A stretch of DNA of 64,000 bases from Acuticoccus yangtzensis. Lineage in GTDB: Bacteria > Pseudomonadota > Alphaproteobacteria > Rhizobiales > Amorphaceae. The translations under genes were made by a program, and so were the position numbers. Positions within the stretch are counted from its first letter, which is position 1, and each line of letters starts with the position of its first letter. The notes under the pieces were generated by a model that did not search any database, was not told the origin of the DNA, and was given only the letters and a program-made list of their open reading frames with translations. The stretch spans positions 1,178,001 through 1,242,000 of the forward strand of contig NZ_MJUX01000001.1 of assembly GCF_001927245.1 (NCBI RefSeq), written 5' to 3'. This document shows, piece after piece, positions 26,168 through 37,923 of this stretch.

Positions 26168-26583
26168 CCTGCCCGGCCAGCCACCGGCCGCCCGCCCCGG
26201 CGCGGGCGCCTTGGGGCACCACCTGCCGCGTGACGGCGACGGCGCCGTCTGACAGTCCGGCAAAGCTGCACTTCGCTTCCCTGGCAGAAGACGGCTTCCA
26301 TGGCAGAAGACGCCACCCTCTGAACCCTTCGCCGCCGTGCGAGCACGCTTCGACGCGCCGCCCATCGCACGGCCGACCGGCGACATCCGGCCCGCGGCCT
26401 GCGCATCCCGCGCCCTCCCCGCGCCGCACGCCGATCGAGGCCTCCGCCGGCGCACACGCCGCGTGAGACATTCCGCCCCAACCCAGCGCCTCGCTTTGAC
26501 CGGGACATCACGCCCGCAGTCGGTACTATACGTGCCGTGCCGCGCGTTCTGATCGCCGGCCCCGCGAAGTCCGAGGAGGCGCT
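26168..26583. other. intergenic region with a short direct repeat
   Basis: About 415 GC-rich bases with no gene that I can support. TGGCAGAAGACG occurs twice, at 26282-26293 and 26301-26312, a 19-base period. TACTATAC near 26524 may belong to the promoter of the downstream MBL-fold gene, but no well-spaced -35 box was found. Confidence 0.4.
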
Positions 26584-27405
26584 ATGGTCCCCCGTCCCTT
26601 TCGCACGATGCTCGCCGCGTTGACGGCCAGCCTCGCCCTCTCGTCCGTTCCTGCGGCCGCGCAATTCTCGAACTGCCAGGCCATCGCCAGCGCCTTTCCG
26701 AACGCGCGCGTGATCACCGTCGCCAGCGAGAGCCCGTCCGACGAGTACGCGGTCGAAATCCGCTATATCGGACACTCCACCTTTCGCATCACCGCGCCCG
26801 ACGGCACCACCATCGCCACCGACTATGCCGGAGCCGCAGGGGCCGGCCCTGTCCCGGACGTGGTGACGATGAACCACGCCCACACCAGCCATTTTACAAA
26901 TTTCCCCGATCCCGCGATCCCGCACGTCCTTCAGGGATGGGGCACCAACGGCGCGCCGGCCGATCACATGGTGGAAGTCGGCGAGGTTCTGGTTCGCAAC
27001 GTCACCACCGACATTCGCAGCTATGCCGGGGTGGAGCCGGACGGCAACTCCATCTTCATCTTCGAGATCCAGGGGCTGTGCCTCGGCCATCTCGGCCACC
27101 TGCACCAGCCTCTTTCGGACGGGCAGATCGCCGAGATCGGCCGGCTCGACGTGGTTTTCGTCCCCGTCGACGGCAGCTACACCATGAATCAGGAAACGAT
27201 GATGGAGGTGGTCTCGCGCCTTCGCGCGTCGATCGCCATTCCGATGCACTGGTTCGGATCCTACACGCTGGCCGACTTCCTGACCCGCACCCGCTCTGAC
27301 GGGATGGAGGTGGTCATGCAGAGCGAGCCCGTTCTGCGCGTCTCCCTCAACACCCTGCCGCGCCGCCCGACGATGATCGTTCTTCCCCTCAGCTTCGCCA
27401 ACTGA
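26584..27405 (+). CDS. secreted MBL-fold hydrolase-like protein
   Basis: A 273-residue protein with a signal peptide (LAALTASLALSSVPAAA) and a UlaG/beta-lactamase-like MBL fold: EIRYIGHSTFRITAPDG, VVTMNHAHTSHFTNFP, LGHLGHLHQPL, VVFVPVDGSY and IPMHWFGSY. The first metal motif, normally HxHxDH, is HAHTSH (residues 98-103), so the usual metal-binding or catalytic aspartate is serine. The histidines are otherwise in place. A near-perfect GAGGAGG precedes the ATG. It is probably periplasmic; the substrate is unknown. Confidence 0.83.
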   Translation: MVPRPFRTMLAALTASLALSSVPAAAQFSNCQAIASAFPNARVITVASESPSDEYAVEIRYIGHSTFRITAPDGTTIATDYAGAAGAGPVPDVVTMNHAHTSHFTNFPDPAIPHVLQGWGTNGAPADHMVEVGEVLVRNVTTDIRSYAGVEPDGNSIFIFEIQGLCLGHLGHLHQPLSDGQIAEIGRLDVVFVPVDGSYTMNQETMMEVVSRLRASIAIPMHWFGSYTLADFLTRTRSDGMEVVMQSEPVLRVSLNTLPRRPTMIVLPLSFAN

Positions 27406-27575
27406 CCATCACCGCGGCGCCCGCTCCCTCTCCGGAATCGGGCCTGCTGATCCCGCTCGGGCGGCCTTGCCAATAAGTTTTCCGACTTTTCCTACATAAG
27501 CATGCGCTTTCATGCGACAGCATCGCGCAAGCCTCGGCCGATAGTTTGGACAGGAAATCGACGTGAGTTCCGTCC

Positions 27576-29135
27576 ATGATCGGCAACACCGCAACAAACG
27601 ATTGCTCCTCGACCACGGCTGAGGGCGGAACAACCGCGGCCGAGCCCGCCGATCCCGGCGACCATTACCTGGCGCGCGAATCCGAGCTGGCACGACGAAG
27701 CAGTGTCTTCGGAGTGATGATCCGCCTCGGCGCGCTGATCGACGGTCTTTGGTTCTGGGACCTGGTCGACCGTGAGCACTGCTATTTCAGCCCCGGATTC
27801 TGGCGGGTTCTCGGGTTCGATCCCGGCGACAAAGCCCACAAGATGCACGAGTGGATCGACCTCCTCTACGACGAGGACGTGATCCGCTTTCACGAAGCGC
27901 TCGACGCGCACCTGAGGGACACCACCCAAGCCTTCAACGTCGTCGTGCGCTGCCGGACCGCGGACGGAGCGACGTTGCGCCTGCGGACCCGCGGTGTCGC
28001 GCTGGTCGAAGACGGCGTCCCCTCCCGCATGTCCGGCACCCACGACGTGCTGAGCGACCCGCGCGAGGACGAGCTGTCGGAGAAGATGGCCGAGCTTCTC
28101 GAACGCTCCAGCGACGCGATCAGCGTGTGGAGTCCGCTCCACGGCGTCCGGCGCTGGAACGAAGGCGCCCGCCGCATGTTCGGCTGCACCGCCGAGGAGA
28201 TGATCGGCCGCATACCGCACGAGACCTTCGGCGCCGACTTCTCCGAGCCAGTCGACGACATCATCGAGGCGATCGAAGAGGGCGAGAGCTGGGCCGGCGA
28301 CATCACCTGGCGCCACCGCGACGGCAGCGTGGTGCACACGTCCTCGCACCTGCAACGCATCGCCGCCCACGGTGACGACACGCTGATCCTGCAGGTCGAT
28401 CACGACGTGACGGCGAAGGTGGAGCTGCGCCAGCGCCAGAGGGCGATGACGCGCGAGCTCAATCACCGCGTCAAAAATCTGTTCGCGGTGATCCGCTCGC
28501 TGGTGAAGCTGTCGGCGATGGACAAGACCGAGGTCCCGCCGCTGGTGCGCGACCTCGATCAACGCATCACCGCGCTCGCGGCCGCTCACGTCGTCAGCCT
28601 CGGCTACGAGATGCAGGACGGCGGCCCCGTGGGAGAAATTCTCGAGGCCGTCCTCACGCCCTATCCGGCCGACCGAGCCGCTCTGCGGCTCGACGGTGCG
28701 GAGCTGTGGCTACCGCAGAGCAAGATCACGCCGATGGGCCTGATCCTGAACGAGCTCGCCACCAATGCCTTGAAATACGGGGCGTGGAAGACGGGCGACG
28801 GTTACGTGTCCATCCGCTGGAGCGCCGTCACCGACGACGGGGTGCCCGTCGTCCGGCTGGTCTGGGATGAACATTCGCCACACTTCGCGCCCGTGGCGCC
28901 TGGGGCGGTCCGTCGCGGATTCGGCACCGATCTCATCGACATGTCGACCGCCCAGATGGGCGCCATTCTCACCCGTGGCGACGGGCCGGACGGTATCCGC
29001 CTGTCACTGAGCTTCGAAGCCGCTCAGCAGTCCACCCAAGGCGGGCCGGTGTCCGCGTCCGCCCGCCGCCCAGGAGCCTCGCGCCATGAACGCCGAAATC
29101 TACACCATTCCAAAGCCGTACAGACCTATGTCTAA
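27576..29135 (+). CDS. HWE-family sensor histidine kinase with two PAS domains
   Basis: A 519-residue cytoplasmic kinase with no membrane segment. Two PAS-type domains lie at about 45-160 (LGALIDGLWFWDLVDREHCY) and 171-283 (LLERSSDAISVWSPLHGVRR). The phosphoacceptor block is MTRELNHRVKNLFAVIRSLV, with His at about 297, followed by ILNELATNALKYGAW and the WxE motif as WDE near residue 430, features of the HWE/HisKA_2 class common in Rhizobiales. A receiver gene overlaps the 3' end, so the pair is probably one signalling unit. The signal is unknown. Confidence 0.92.
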   Translation: MIGNTATNDCSSTTAEGGTTAAEPADPGDHYLARESELARRSSVFGVMIRLGALIDGLWFWDLVDREHCYFSPGFWRVLGFDPGDKAHKMHEWIDLLYDEDVIRFHEALDAHLRDTTQAFNVVVRCRTADGATLRLRTRGVALVEDGVPSRMSGTHDVLSDPREDELSEKMAELLERSSDAISVWSPLHGVRRWNEGARRMFGCTAEEMIGRIPHETFGADFSEPVDDIIEAIEEGESWAGDITWRHRDGSVVHTSSHLQRIAAHGDDTLILQVDHDVTAKVELRQRQRAMTRELNHRVKNLFAVIRSLVKLSAMDKTEVPPLVRDLDQRITALAAAHVVSLGYEMQDGGPVGEILEAVLTPYPADRAALRLDGAELWLPQSKITPMGLILNELATNALKYGAWKTGDGYVSIRWSAVTDDGVPVVRLVWDEHSPHFAPVAPGAVRRGFGTDLIDMSTAQMGAILTRGDGPDGIRLSLSFEAAQQSTQGGPVSASARRPGASRHERRNLHHSKAVQTYV

Positions 29136-29511
29136 CCGTACCCCCCGCGTTCTCCTGGTGGAGGACGAGGCGCTGATCGCGCTCACGCTGAAGATGATGC
29201 TCGAGATCGACATGGGGTTCGAGGTCATCGGCCCCATCGCGCGCCTCAACGAGGCGATCGAGGCGGCGCGAACCGAAACGCTGGATCTGGCGCTGCTCGA
29301 CGTGGCGATCATCGGCGGCGAGGTGTTCCCGGTCGCCAACATCCTGCAAGAGCGCCATGTGCCGATCATCTTCCACACCGGCCATGGGCTGCGGGAGGAG
29401 CTGAGCGGCTCCTATTCCGGCGCACAGGTCCTGTCCAAGCCCGTGGACGACGCTGTGCTGCGCGAAGCGATGACGCGGATGATCTCCGGCCCCTCCGCGG
29501 GAACATGCTGA
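29086..29511 (+). CDS. single-domain response regulator paired with the HWE kinase
   Basis: A 141-residue receiver protein: RVLLVEDEALIALTLKMMLE gives the acidic pocket, LALLDVAIIGGEVFPVANIL the phosphoacceptor, and VLSKPVDDAVLREAM the conserved lysine. There is no output domain. The ATG at 29086 follows AGGAG and overlaps the kinase gene by 50 bases; ATG 29128 is an alternative that would remove the overlap. Receivers of this kind next to HWE kinases often act in phosphorelays. Confidence 0.87.
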   Translation: MNAEIYTIPKPYRPMSNRTPRVLLVEDEALIALTLKMMLEIDMGFEVIGPIARLNEAIEAARTETLDLALLDVAIIGGEVFPVANILQERHVPIIFHTGHGLREELSGSYSGAQVLSKPVDDAVLREAMTRMISGPSAGTC

Positions 29512-29516
29512 TCTGA

Positions 29517-29573
29517 CAGCGCCGAGGTGCGGTGGAGCCTGAAGGCCCTCTGCACCCGGCGCTGTTTTTTTTT
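29517..29573 (+). terminator. rho-independent terminator after the kinase-receiver pair
   Basis: CAGCGCCG-A-GGTGC (29517-29530) pairs with GCACC-CGGCGCTG (29552-29564), thirteen pairs with one bulged A, and is followed directly by nine Ts. It begins six bases after the receiver stop. Confidence 0.93.
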
Positions 29574-30004
29574 GGCGCCACATGGAGCCTCGTTCCGCTC
29601 CGCCTGCGCCTTCGCTGCTGCCTCCCCCCTCGCAATCCTTCTCGCCCCTCCTCCGCCCCCCCTTTCACGCCGGGCGATCTCGGTGACGGGCGCCCTCACC
29701 CCTCCCCTTGCGGTCCTCACACATCTGGCGCGGCGTCCCTCAGGGCGCCCGCGGCCGGAGCAGTTTGCGCGGCGGCCGACCAAGGAACCGCCCGCATGCT
29801 GGTGCGATATCACCGCCAGCCGTGGCGATGCCGGAGGTCCGCACCTGCCGGCGCCGCAGCGCCCATCCCGTCGCAGGGTCATCCCGGATGGTTGTCCCGT
29901 CGCAGGCGCTCCCGCCGCAGGCCCCCCCCGCGCGGGCGCGCCCGCGGTAGGTGGCGCCCGTCGCAATGGTCCGCTGGCAACGCTCCGCCCCGCGGGCAAA
30001 AGAA
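29574..30004. other. GC-rich intergenic region without a credible gene
   Basis: About 430 bases of C-rich, low-complexity sequence. A 177-codon open frame crosses it, but its product is Pro/Ala/Arg-rich without any family pattern and it starts inside the terminator stem, so I do not call it. Confidence 0.5.
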
Positions 30005-30032
30005 AGCGCCGTGCCCGGTGGGGCACGGCGCT
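30005..30032 (-). terminator. terminator after the chemoreceptor gene
   Basis: AGCGCCGTGCCC and GGGCACGGCGCT form a perfect 12-bp stem with a four-base loop. On the minus strand it is followed by TTCTTTTG. It lies 31 bases past the methyl-accepting protein stop. Confidence 0.85.
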
Positions 30033-30063
30033 GCGGGTCGCCGGGAAGCGTGCGGCGTAAGGA

Positions 30064-31686
30064 TCAGGACGCGTCCTTCGCCTGCAGCGCCTTCACCACC
30101 TCTTTCGACTGGACCGACAGGTTGTCGTTCGCCTCCACGACACGGCGCGCCGCGGACGAAAGCACCGCCGTCGCCTCCAAGTTGTCCGCCGAGAAGGCCT
30201 CCACCGCCGAGATGGTCCGCGCCGCGGTGTCGGCCCCGCGCGCCGCCTGCTGGGCGTTCGCCGAAATCGCCGAGGTCGCCGCCTTCTGCTCCTCCGTGGA
30301 GTCGACGATGCTGGCGAAGAGCCCGCCCATCTCCTCCATCACCGTCGACACGCTCGAAATGCCGTCCGCGACGTTGCGCACCTGGCCCTGCAGCTTGCCG
30401 ATCTGCTGCGAGACCTCGTCCGTCGCCTTCGCGGTCTGCATGGCGAGGTTCTTCACCTCCTGCGCAACGACCGCGAAACCCTTGCCCACCTCGCCCGCGC
30501 GGGCCGCCTCGATCGTCGCGTTCAGCGCCAGGAGATTGGTCTGGTTGGCGATGCTGGCGATAGTCTCCACCACCTCGTTGATCGCCTCGCTGTCGGCCGC
30601 CAGGCGGTGCGACATCTCCACCACGTGCGAAACCTTCTGGTTGGTGTTCGTCGCTTGCGCGTTGGCGTCGATCACCCGGCTGGAAATGGACGTGACCAGC
30701 GCGCTGAGGTCGTCGGCGGCACGGGCCACGGTCTGCACGCTCGCCGTCGCGTCGCCGGTCGCGGTCGTCCCCTCGGCCAGCTTCTCGCGCATCTTGGCGA
30801 CGAGGGTCTGCACCGAGGCGAGCTCGGTCTGCATCGACGAGCTCGCCGCGCCCAGCTCGCCGATCGTCTTCTCGACGTTCTCCTCGAACATCTTCGTGCT
30901 CTTCACCTGGAAGGTGATGTTCCGCCACACCAGCATCGCGCCGATATAATTGCGGTTGGTGTCGAACAGCGGCGACACGCGCAGGTCGAGGTGCTCGCGC
31001 CCGTTCAGGCTCACCTGCGCGTTCCAAGGCAGCCGGTTGGGATCGCCCAGGATCTTGTGCTGCATCGTCGGATGCTTGTGGAAGAGGTCGACCGACTTGC
31101 CCACGATCTCGTCCGGCCGGCACGGCAGATCGCCGGATATCGCCTCCAGCGCATTACAGGCCGCTCGGTTGACGTAATTGATCCGGAACTCGTTGTTCGG
31201 GTCGGCCACCATCACCGGAACGGGGAACTGCTCGATCATCTGCTCGCGCGAGAAGGCATGCTCCGTGCGCGCCCGCACCTTGCCGACGGCGGTCCACATG
31301 CGCCCCATCGCGTCCTTGCCGTTGTTCTGGCGCACGACGAAATGGGTGTCCGCGTCGCCCAGCTTCTCCAGAGCCATCGCCAGAGCCTGGAGCGGAACCA
31401 ACGTCCCGCGAAGGACATAGGCGGCAACGCCCAGGCACAGGGCCGCGACGAGAGGGATCGCGATCAGAAGCGCGTTCATCTCCTGCGCGATCAGCGCCGA
31501 AAGCTCTTCGCGCGACAGCGTCTCAGTGCTGATCTTCAGCGCGAACGAGGCTTCCATGAAATAGAAGTAGATGCTGAAGGCGGCTTGCGCGGCGATCACG
31601 AAGCCAAAGCCGATCAGCACCTTCGGCATCAATGCGAGATTGTTGAGGAAGCCGCGTTTGACGGCCGGGCGCTTGGTCTGGATCAT
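30064..31686 (-). CDS. methyl-accepting chemotaxis protein with PAS domain
   Basis: A 540-residue receptor. Two membrane helices (about residues 21-44 and 70-92) enclose only about 25 periplasmic residues, so sensing is probably not periplasmic. A PAS domain follows at about 150-257 ([20 protein letters not shown]). The signalling domain occupies the C-terminal half, with the hairpin tip [20 protein letters not shown] and [20 protein letters not shown] at about 371-410. It should signal through CheA/CheW, which are not in the window, to CheY. It is probably monocistronic, with its own terminator. Confidence 0.93.
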   Translation of the reverse strand: MIQTKRPAVKRGFLNNLALMPKVLIGFGFVIAAQAAFSIYFYFMEASFALKISTETLSREELSALIAQEMNALLIAIPLVAALCLGVAAYVLRGTLVPLQALAMALEKLGDADTHFVVRQNNGKDAMGRMWTAVGKVRARTEHAFSREQMIEQFPVPVMVADPNNEFRINYVNRAACNALEAISGDLPCRPDEIVGKSVDLFHKHPTMQHKILGDPNRLPWNAQVSLNGREHLDLRVSPLFDTNRNYIGAMLVWRNITFQVKSTKMFEENVEKTIGELGAASSSMQTELASVQTLVAKMREKLAEGTTATGDATASVQTVARAADDLSALVTSISSRVIDANAQATNTNQKVSHVVEMSHRLAADSEAINEVVETIASIANQTNLLALNATIEAARAGEVGKGFAVVAQEVKNLAMQTAKATDEVSQQIGKLQGQVRNVADGISSVSTVMEEMGGLFASIVDSTEEQKAATSAISANAQQAARGADTAARTISAVEAFSADNLEATAVLSSAARRVVEANDNLSVQSKEVVKALQAKDAS

Positions 31687-31897
31687 CGGGGACGCCTGTT
31701 CAGCGGGTAAAGTCGCCGGATCCTATCGCCTCAAGGTTGCCGGGCGCTGGGCGTGGTCGACGGGGGGCGCGCATTGAACGCCGCGGCGAACGTCCCCATG
31801 TCCCGCTCGTCGGCGGCGATCACGCCCGTGTGAGCCGCCGCCGCCCGGATGGTTCCACCGCTGCGGAAAAAATTGTGACGGCGACCACGTTCCGTCG

Positions 31898-31926
31898 TTG
31901 ACACCGACAAGGGCTTTTCTTATCTC
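31898..31926 (+). promoter_or_regulatory. sigma-70-type promoter of groESL
   Basis: TTGACA (31898-31903), a 17-base spacer and TATCTC (31921-31926). The expected transcription start, about 31933, lies just before the CIRCE operator, the arrangement usual for HrcA-controlled groE promoters. Confidence 0.8.
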
Positions 31927-31937
31927 CGGCGCAACGC

Positions 31938-31964
31938 TTGGCACTCACCTCAAGAGAGTGCCAA
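31938..31964 (+). promoter_or_regulatory. CIRCE operator (HrcA binding site)
   Basis: TTGGCACTC, nine bases, GAGTGCCAA: a perfect 9-bp inverted repeat that differs from the consensus TTAGCACTC-N9-GAGTGCTAA only at one symmetrical position. It lies downstream of the groES promoter, so HrcA would repress groESL when unstressed. hrcA itself is not in the window. Confidence 0.95.
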
Positions 31965-32020
31965 CAAGCGGGAAGCACTCAGAGATCGGGCCTCGCGCCC
32001 TCATTGTCATGAGGACAGAT

Positions 32021-32326
32021 ATGAACTTCCGTCCGCTGCACGACCGCGTCGTCGTGCGCCGCCTCGAGTCCGACACCAAGACCAAGGGCGGCATCATCAT
32101 CCCCGATACCGCCAAAGAGAAGCCGCAGGAAGGCGAAGTCGTCGCCGTCGGCCCCGGCGCCCGCAACGAGAAGGGCGAAATCGTCGCTCTCGACGTGAAG
32201 GCCGGCGACCGCGTCCTGTTCGGCAAGTGGTCCGGCACCGAGGTGAAGCTCGACGGTGAGGACCTCCTCATCATGAAAGAGAGCGACATCATGGGCGTCG
32301 TCGAAGGCGTCGCGGTCTCCGCTTAA
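32021..32326 (+). CDS. groES: co-chaperonin GroES
   Basis: The 10-kDa lid of the GroEL chaperonin. The 101-residue protein starts [20 protein letters not shown] and includes the mobile-loop segment [20 protein letters not shown] and [25 protein letters not shown] precedes the ATG at 32021; an in-frame ATG at 32009 would add four residues. groEL follows 39 bases later, and the pair is controlled by the CIRCE element upstream. Confidence 0.97.
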   Translation: MNFRPLHDRVVVRRLESDTKTKGGIIIPDTAKEKPQEGEVVAVGPGARNEKGEIVALDVKAGDRVLFGKWSGTEVKLDGEDLLIMKESDIMGVVEGVAVSA

Positions 32327-34098
<1,772 letters not shown>

Positions 34099-34129
34099 GT
34101 CCATTGTCTGCACATCGGACCGATATGGG

Positions 34130-34162
34130 AAAGGCCGCGCACTGCGCGGCCTTTTTCTTTTT
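34130..34162 (+). terminator. rho-independent terminator of groESL
   Basis: AAAGGCCGCGC (34130-34140) and GCGCGGCCTTT (34144-34154) form an 11-bp stem followed by TTCTTTTT. It is 117 bases past the groEL stop. Confidence 0.92.
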
Positions 34163-34277
34163 GCGGCTCGCGCGCGCGGGTCTACGCTCGCCCGGAAACG
34201 GTCGCCCGGCGAAGTCACGGCCCCGTAAGGGTTCGCCGACCGGGAACCGGCGTGGACGACGACCTTGCGGAGACGAC

Positions 34278-35174
34278 ATGACGAGCACCCCGCCAGCCGG
34301 CCCCGGCGCCGCCCCTAACGATCCTGCCAACGACCCGAACGCCGACCCCAATTCCGACCAGCGCACCTTCTGGAACTCGCCGGCGGGCGACAAATGGGTG
34401 CGATACCAGGAGGAGCTGGACGGGCTTTTCACCGCCATCACCGCCCGCCTCGTGACGCTCCTTTCCCCCACCCCCGGCATGAACGTCGTCGACATCGGCT
34501 GCGGTGCGGGCGACCTTGCCCTCACGCTCGCCCCCCGCGTCGCCAGCGTGACTGGCGTGGACCTGTCGGTGCCCCTCCTCACCCGCGCCCGCGCACGGGC
34601 CGACGCCGCGGGCCTCTCCAACGCCGCCTTCATCGAGGCGGACGCGCAGTCGCACGCCTTCGCTTCGCCGATCGACGCGGTCGTCTCGCGCTTCGGCGTC
34701 ATGTTCTTCGCCGACCCCGTCGCAGCGTTCGCCAACATCCGCGCCGCCATGCGGCCCGGTGCGCCGCTCGTCTTCGCCACGTGGGCCGGGCTTCAGCCGA
34801 ACCCGTGGTTCGCCATACCGCGCGCCGCCGCGGTGGACCGGCTCGGCGCCGTCCCGCCCGACGCCCCGCGTGAGCCCGGTCCCATGGCTTTCGAGGAGCC
34901 GGCCTATGTCGAAGAGATTCTGACCGCGGCCGGGTTCGGCGCCATCGGCATCGACACGGCGACCGTCGACCTCCACCACCCGTCCTTCGCCGATGCCGTG
35001 GCGCTGTCGGTCAATGTCGGGCCCGCCTCCCGCATCCTGCGCAGCTACGACGGGACGGACGAGGACGTCGCCGCGATCCAGCAGGCGATCGCCGCCGCCT
35101 TCGCGCCCTTCCGCCGGGGTGACGCCATCGCCGTCCCCGCGTGCCTCCATTTCGTCTCCGCAAAGGCGCCCTGA
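34278..35174 (+). CDS. class I SAM-dependent methyltransferase
   Basis: A 298-residue protein with the class I methyltransferase motif I as VVDIGCGAGDLALTLAPRV (about residues 74-92), the acidic post-I loop VTGVDLSVPLLTRARARADA and a central AVVSRFGVMFFADPVAAFAN. It starts with a Pro/Asn/Asp-rich leader (GAAPNDPANDPNADPNSDQ) that is probably disordered. The ATG at 34278 follows CGGAG. The substrate is not identifiable. It is separated from groEL by a terminator, so it is an independent unit. Confidence 0.87.
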   Translation: MTSTPPAGPGAAPNDPANDPNADPNSDQRTFWNSPAGDKWVRYQEELDGLFTAITARLVTLLSPTPGMNVVDIGCGAGDLALTLAPRVASVTGVDLSVPLLTRARARADAAGLSNAAFIEADAQSHAFASPIDAVVSRFGVMFFADPVAAFANIRAAMRPGAPLVFATWAGLQPNPWFAIPRAAAVDRLGAVPPDAPREPGPMAFEEPAYVEEILTAAGFGAIGIDTATVDLHHPSFADAVALSVNVGPASRILRSYDGTDEDVAAIQQAIAAAFAPFRRGDAIAVPACLHFVSAKAP

Positions 35175-35335
35175 CCGGCCCCGCCGCACATCGTGGCGGT
35201 GGCGCGGCGCCTGTCACCGTAGCCGAGCCGCGCCCCCCGCGCCGACATCACGATCCCAGGCAGGGGGCCGGCGGCCCGTCGCCCGGAGCGGCAAAGCCGT
35301 AGCGCATCACCGCCGCGCTCCCCGACAGCAGGCAC

Positions 35336-35365
35336 AAAAAAAGCCGCCCGCGCGAGGCGGACGGC
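35336..35365 (-). terminator. terminator at the end of the ribosomal supercluster
   Basis: An imperfect GCCG-CCGC stem (35343-35365), followed on the minus strand by seven Ts (35342 down to 35336). It lies 26 bases past the rplQ stop and closes the long minus-strand ribosomal cluster. Confidence 0.75.
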
Positions 35366-35391
35366 TTTGGATCTCGCACCGAGCGGGTGGC

Positions 35392-35817
35392 TCAGTTCGC
35401 GCCGACCAGCGCCTCTTCGGCCTGGACGCGGGCGGCATCGGCGGCGCCCTTCGCGTCGGCGTCACGGTCGACGAACTCGATGACGGCGATGGCGGCATTG
35501 TCGCCGTAGCGGAAGCCGGCCTTCAGGATGCGCGTGTAACCGCCGTTGCGGTCCTTGTAACGCGGGCCGATCGTGCCGAACAGCTTGCGCACGGCGGCCT
35601 CGGAGCGGGTCTTGGAGAGAGCCTGACGGCGGGCGTGCAGGTCGCCGCGCTTGCCCAGCGTCACCAGCTTCTCGACGTAGGGGCGCAGCTCCTTCGCCTT
35701 CGGCAAAGTCGTCACGATCTGCTCGTGCTCGATCAGCGAGACGGCCTGGTTGGCCATCATCGCCATCCGGTGGGCGCTGTCACGGCCGAGCTTGCGGTGT
35801 GTCTTCTTGTGACGCAT
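35392..35817 (-). CDS. rplQ: 50S ribosomal protein L17
   Basis: A 141-residue L17, starting [20 protein letters not shown], with the family segment [20 protein letters not shown]. It is a component of the 50S subunit near the exit tunnel. A short acidic/Ala tail ([17 protein letters not shown]) extends beyond the conserved core. It is the last gene of the alpha operon, 108 bases after rpoA, followed by a terminator. Confidence 0.97.
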   Translation of the reverse strand: MRHKKTHRKLGRDSAHRMAMMANQAVSLIEHEQIVTTLPKAKELRPYVEKLVTLGKRGDLHARRQALSKTRSEAAVRKLFGTIGPRYKDRNGGYTRILKAGFRYGDNAAIAVIEFVDRDADAKGAADAARVQAEEALVGAN

Positions 35818-35925
35818 GGCGTCTCTCCAATGTCGAAGGTGGGTGCCGGGCGCTCCGGCGTTCGCGCGAGGCCCCGGATGGGGGGCCTAGAAGGAAGGCC
35901 GAGGCGTCAGCCCCGGCCTTCGATC

Positions 35926-36954
35926 TCAGTAGTGATGGTCCTCGTACCGCTTGGCCAGCTCCTCGATGTTGTCGGGCGGCCAGTTGGCGACTTCCATGCC
36001 GAGGTGCAGACCCATCTGGGCCAGAACCTCTTTGATCTCGTTCAGCGACTTGCGGCCGAAGTTCGGGGTGCGGAGCATTTCCGCCTCGGACTTCTGGATG
36101 AGGTCGCCGATATAGACGATGTTGTCGTTCTTGAGGCAGTTCGCCGAGCGGACGGAGAGTTCCAGCTCGTCGACCTTCTTGAGCAGCGCCGGGTTGAAGG
36201 CGAGCTCGGGCACCTCATCGGCGACTTCCGGCTTCTGCGGCTCCTCGAAGTTCACGAAGATCGCCAGCTGGTCCTGCAGGATGCGCGCGGCGTAGGCGAC
36301 CGCGTCCTCCGGCGAGATGGACCCGTCGGTCTCGATCTGCATGGACAGCTTGTCCTTGTCGAGATCCTGGCCCTCGCGGGTGTTCTCGACGCGGTAGGAG
36401 ACCTTCTTCACCGGCGAATAGAGCGAATCGACCGGGATGAGGCCGATCGCCGCGTCTTCCGGGCGGTTGCGGTCGGCCGGGACATAGCCCTTGCCGGTGT
36501 TGACCGAGAACTCCATCCGCACGTCCGCGCCCTCGTCGAGGGTGCAGATGACGTGGTCGGGGTTCAGGATCGACACGTCGCCGACGGTCTGAATGTCGCC
36601 CGCGGTGACGGCGCCCGGCCCCTGCTTGCGCAGGACCATGCGCTTCGGGCCCTCGCCCGACATGCGCACCGCGATCTCCTTGATGTTGAGGATGATGTCT
36701 GTCACATCCTCACGCACGCCGTTCATGGACGAGAATTCGTGCAGAACGCCGTCGATCTGGACGGAGGTCACCGCAGCACCCTGCAGCGAGGACAGAAGCA
36801 CCCGGCGCAGCGCATTGCCCAGCGTCAGGCCGAAACCGCGCTCGAGCGGCTCGGCGACGACGGTGCCGATGCGCTTGGGATCGTAGCCGGGCGTGACCTC
36901 GAGCTTGTTCGGGCGGATCAGCTCCTGCCAGTTCTTCTGGTTGGTCGTCACCAT
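35926..36954 (-). CDS. rpoA: RNA polymerase alpha subunit
   Basis: A 342-residue alpha subunit. The N-terminal assembly domain includes [20 protein letters not shown] and [20 protein letters not shown], and the C-terminal domain has [20 protein letters not shown] and [20 protein letters not shown], the helix-hairpin-helix part that contacts UP elements and activators. It lies between rpsK and rplQ as in other alphaproteobacteria, with a 133-base spacer upstream. Confidence 0.98.
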   Translation of the reverse strand: MVTTNQKNWQELIRPNKLEVTPGYDPKRIGTVVAEPLERGFGLTLGNALRRVLLSSLQGAAVTSVQIDGVLHEFSSMNGVREDVTDIILNIKEIAVRMSGEGPKRMVLRKQGPGAVTAGDIQTVGDVSILNPDHVICTLDEGADVRMEFSVNTGKGYVPADRNRPEDAAIGLIPVDSLYSPVKKVSYRVENTREGQDLDKDKLSMQIETDGSISPEDAVAYAARILQDQLAIFVNFEEPQKPEVADEVPELAFNPALLKKVDELELSVRSANCLKNDNIVYIGDLIQKSEAEMLRTPNFGRKSLNEIKEVLAQMGLHLGMEVANWPPDNIEELAKRYEDHHY

Positions 36955-37087
36955 TTATGCCTTTCGATCACGTGGGGCGTCGCCCGGAGCGCCCGCGGGG
37001 GACGGCCCGCGGGCCAGTGGCGCGCTCGCCCGGATGGCGGCGCAGCCCGGATGCGCGCCCCGTATGGGCGCGCGGGTACCTTGGAGG

Positions 37088-37480
37088 TTAGACGCGGCGA
37101 CGCTTCGGCGGACGGCAGCCATTGTGCGGGATCGGCGTCACGTCGCGGATGGACGTGATGGTGAAGCCCGCGGCCTGCAGCGCACGCAGCGCCGACTCGC
37201 GGCCCGAACCCGGACCCGTCACCTCGACTTCGAGGGTGCGCATGCCGTGCTCGGAGGCCTTCTTGGCGGCGTCTTCGGCGGCAACCTGGGCCGCGTAGGG
37301 GGTGGACTTACGCGACCCCTTGAAGCCCATCGCACCGGAGGAGGACCACGAAATCGCGTTGCCCTGCGCGTCGGTGATGGTGATCTTCGTGTTGTTGAAG
37401 GAGGCGTTCACATGGGCGATGCCCGACGTGATGTTCTTCCGCTCCCTGCGCCGAACGCGCGTGGCTTCCTTCGCCATCAA
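37088..37480 (-). CDS. rpsK: 30S ribosomal protein S11
   Basis: A 130-residue S11, with [40 protein letters not shown] and the C-terminal [11 protein letters not shown]. It is part of the 30S platform near the decoding region and mRNA exit. It starts 64 bases after the rpsM stop and is followed by rpoA. Confidence 0.98.
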   Translation of the reverse strand: MMAKEATRVRRRERKNITSGIAHVNASFNNTKITITDAQGNAISWSSSGAMGFKGSRKSTPYAAQVAAEDAAKKASEHGMRTLEVEVTGPGSGRESALRALQAAGFTITSIRDVTPIPHNGCRPPKRRRV

Positions 37481-37544
37481 TACCCTCTAATGATGATGTG
37501 ATCGGCCCGCTGAACGGGCCACTCCCCAGCCGCCAGGCCGGGCG

Positions 37545-37913
37545 TTACTTCTTCTTGCCGGCGATCGGCTTCGCGGGGCCCTTGCGGGTGCGCGCGTTGG
37601 TGTGCGTGCGCTGGCCACGGACCGGAAGGCCGCGACGGTGACGCAGGCCGCGATAGCAACCGAGGTCCATGAGACGCTTGATGTTCATCGCGGTCTCGCG
37701 GCGCAGGTCGCCCTCGACGATGTAGTCGCGGTCGATGACCTCACGAACCATCAGGACTTCGGCGTCCGACAGCTCGTTCACCCGGCGCTCGGCCGCGATG
37801 TTGGTCTTCTCGATGATTTCCTTGGCCATCGAGGGGCCAATGCCGTGAATATACTGCAGCGCGATGAGGACGCGCTTGTTCGTCGGGATGTTGACGCCAG
37901 CGATACGAGCCAC
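37545..37913 (-). CDS. rpsM: 30S ribosomal protein S13
   Basis: A 122-residue S13 starting [20 protein letters not shown], with [12 protein letters not shown] and the basic tail [20 protein letters not shown]. It sits in the 30S head and contacts the 50S subunit. I use the GTG at 37913 because GGAGG lies at ideal distance and the family starts MARIAG. Upstream, instead of a short gap to adk, there is a 670-base spacer with many small hairpins. Confidence 0.97.
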   Translation of the reverse strand: MARIAGVNIPTNKRVLIALQYIHGIGPSMAKEIIEKTNIAAERRVNELSDAEVLMVREVIDRDYIVEGDLRRETAMNIKRLMDLGCYRGLRHRRGLPVRGQRTHTNARTRKGPAKPIAGKKK

Positions 37914-37923
37914 TTTGCCTCCT

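Noticed and set aside
26496-26529. TTGACC and TACTAT as a promoter for the MBL-fold gene
   Set aside because: The spacer is 22 bases, outside the range for sigma-70-type promoters.
29527-30060. 177-codon frame after the HWE kinase-receiver pair
   Set aside because: It starts inside the terminator stem, runs through the T9 tract and gives a Pro/Ala/Arg-rich product without a ribosome binding site.
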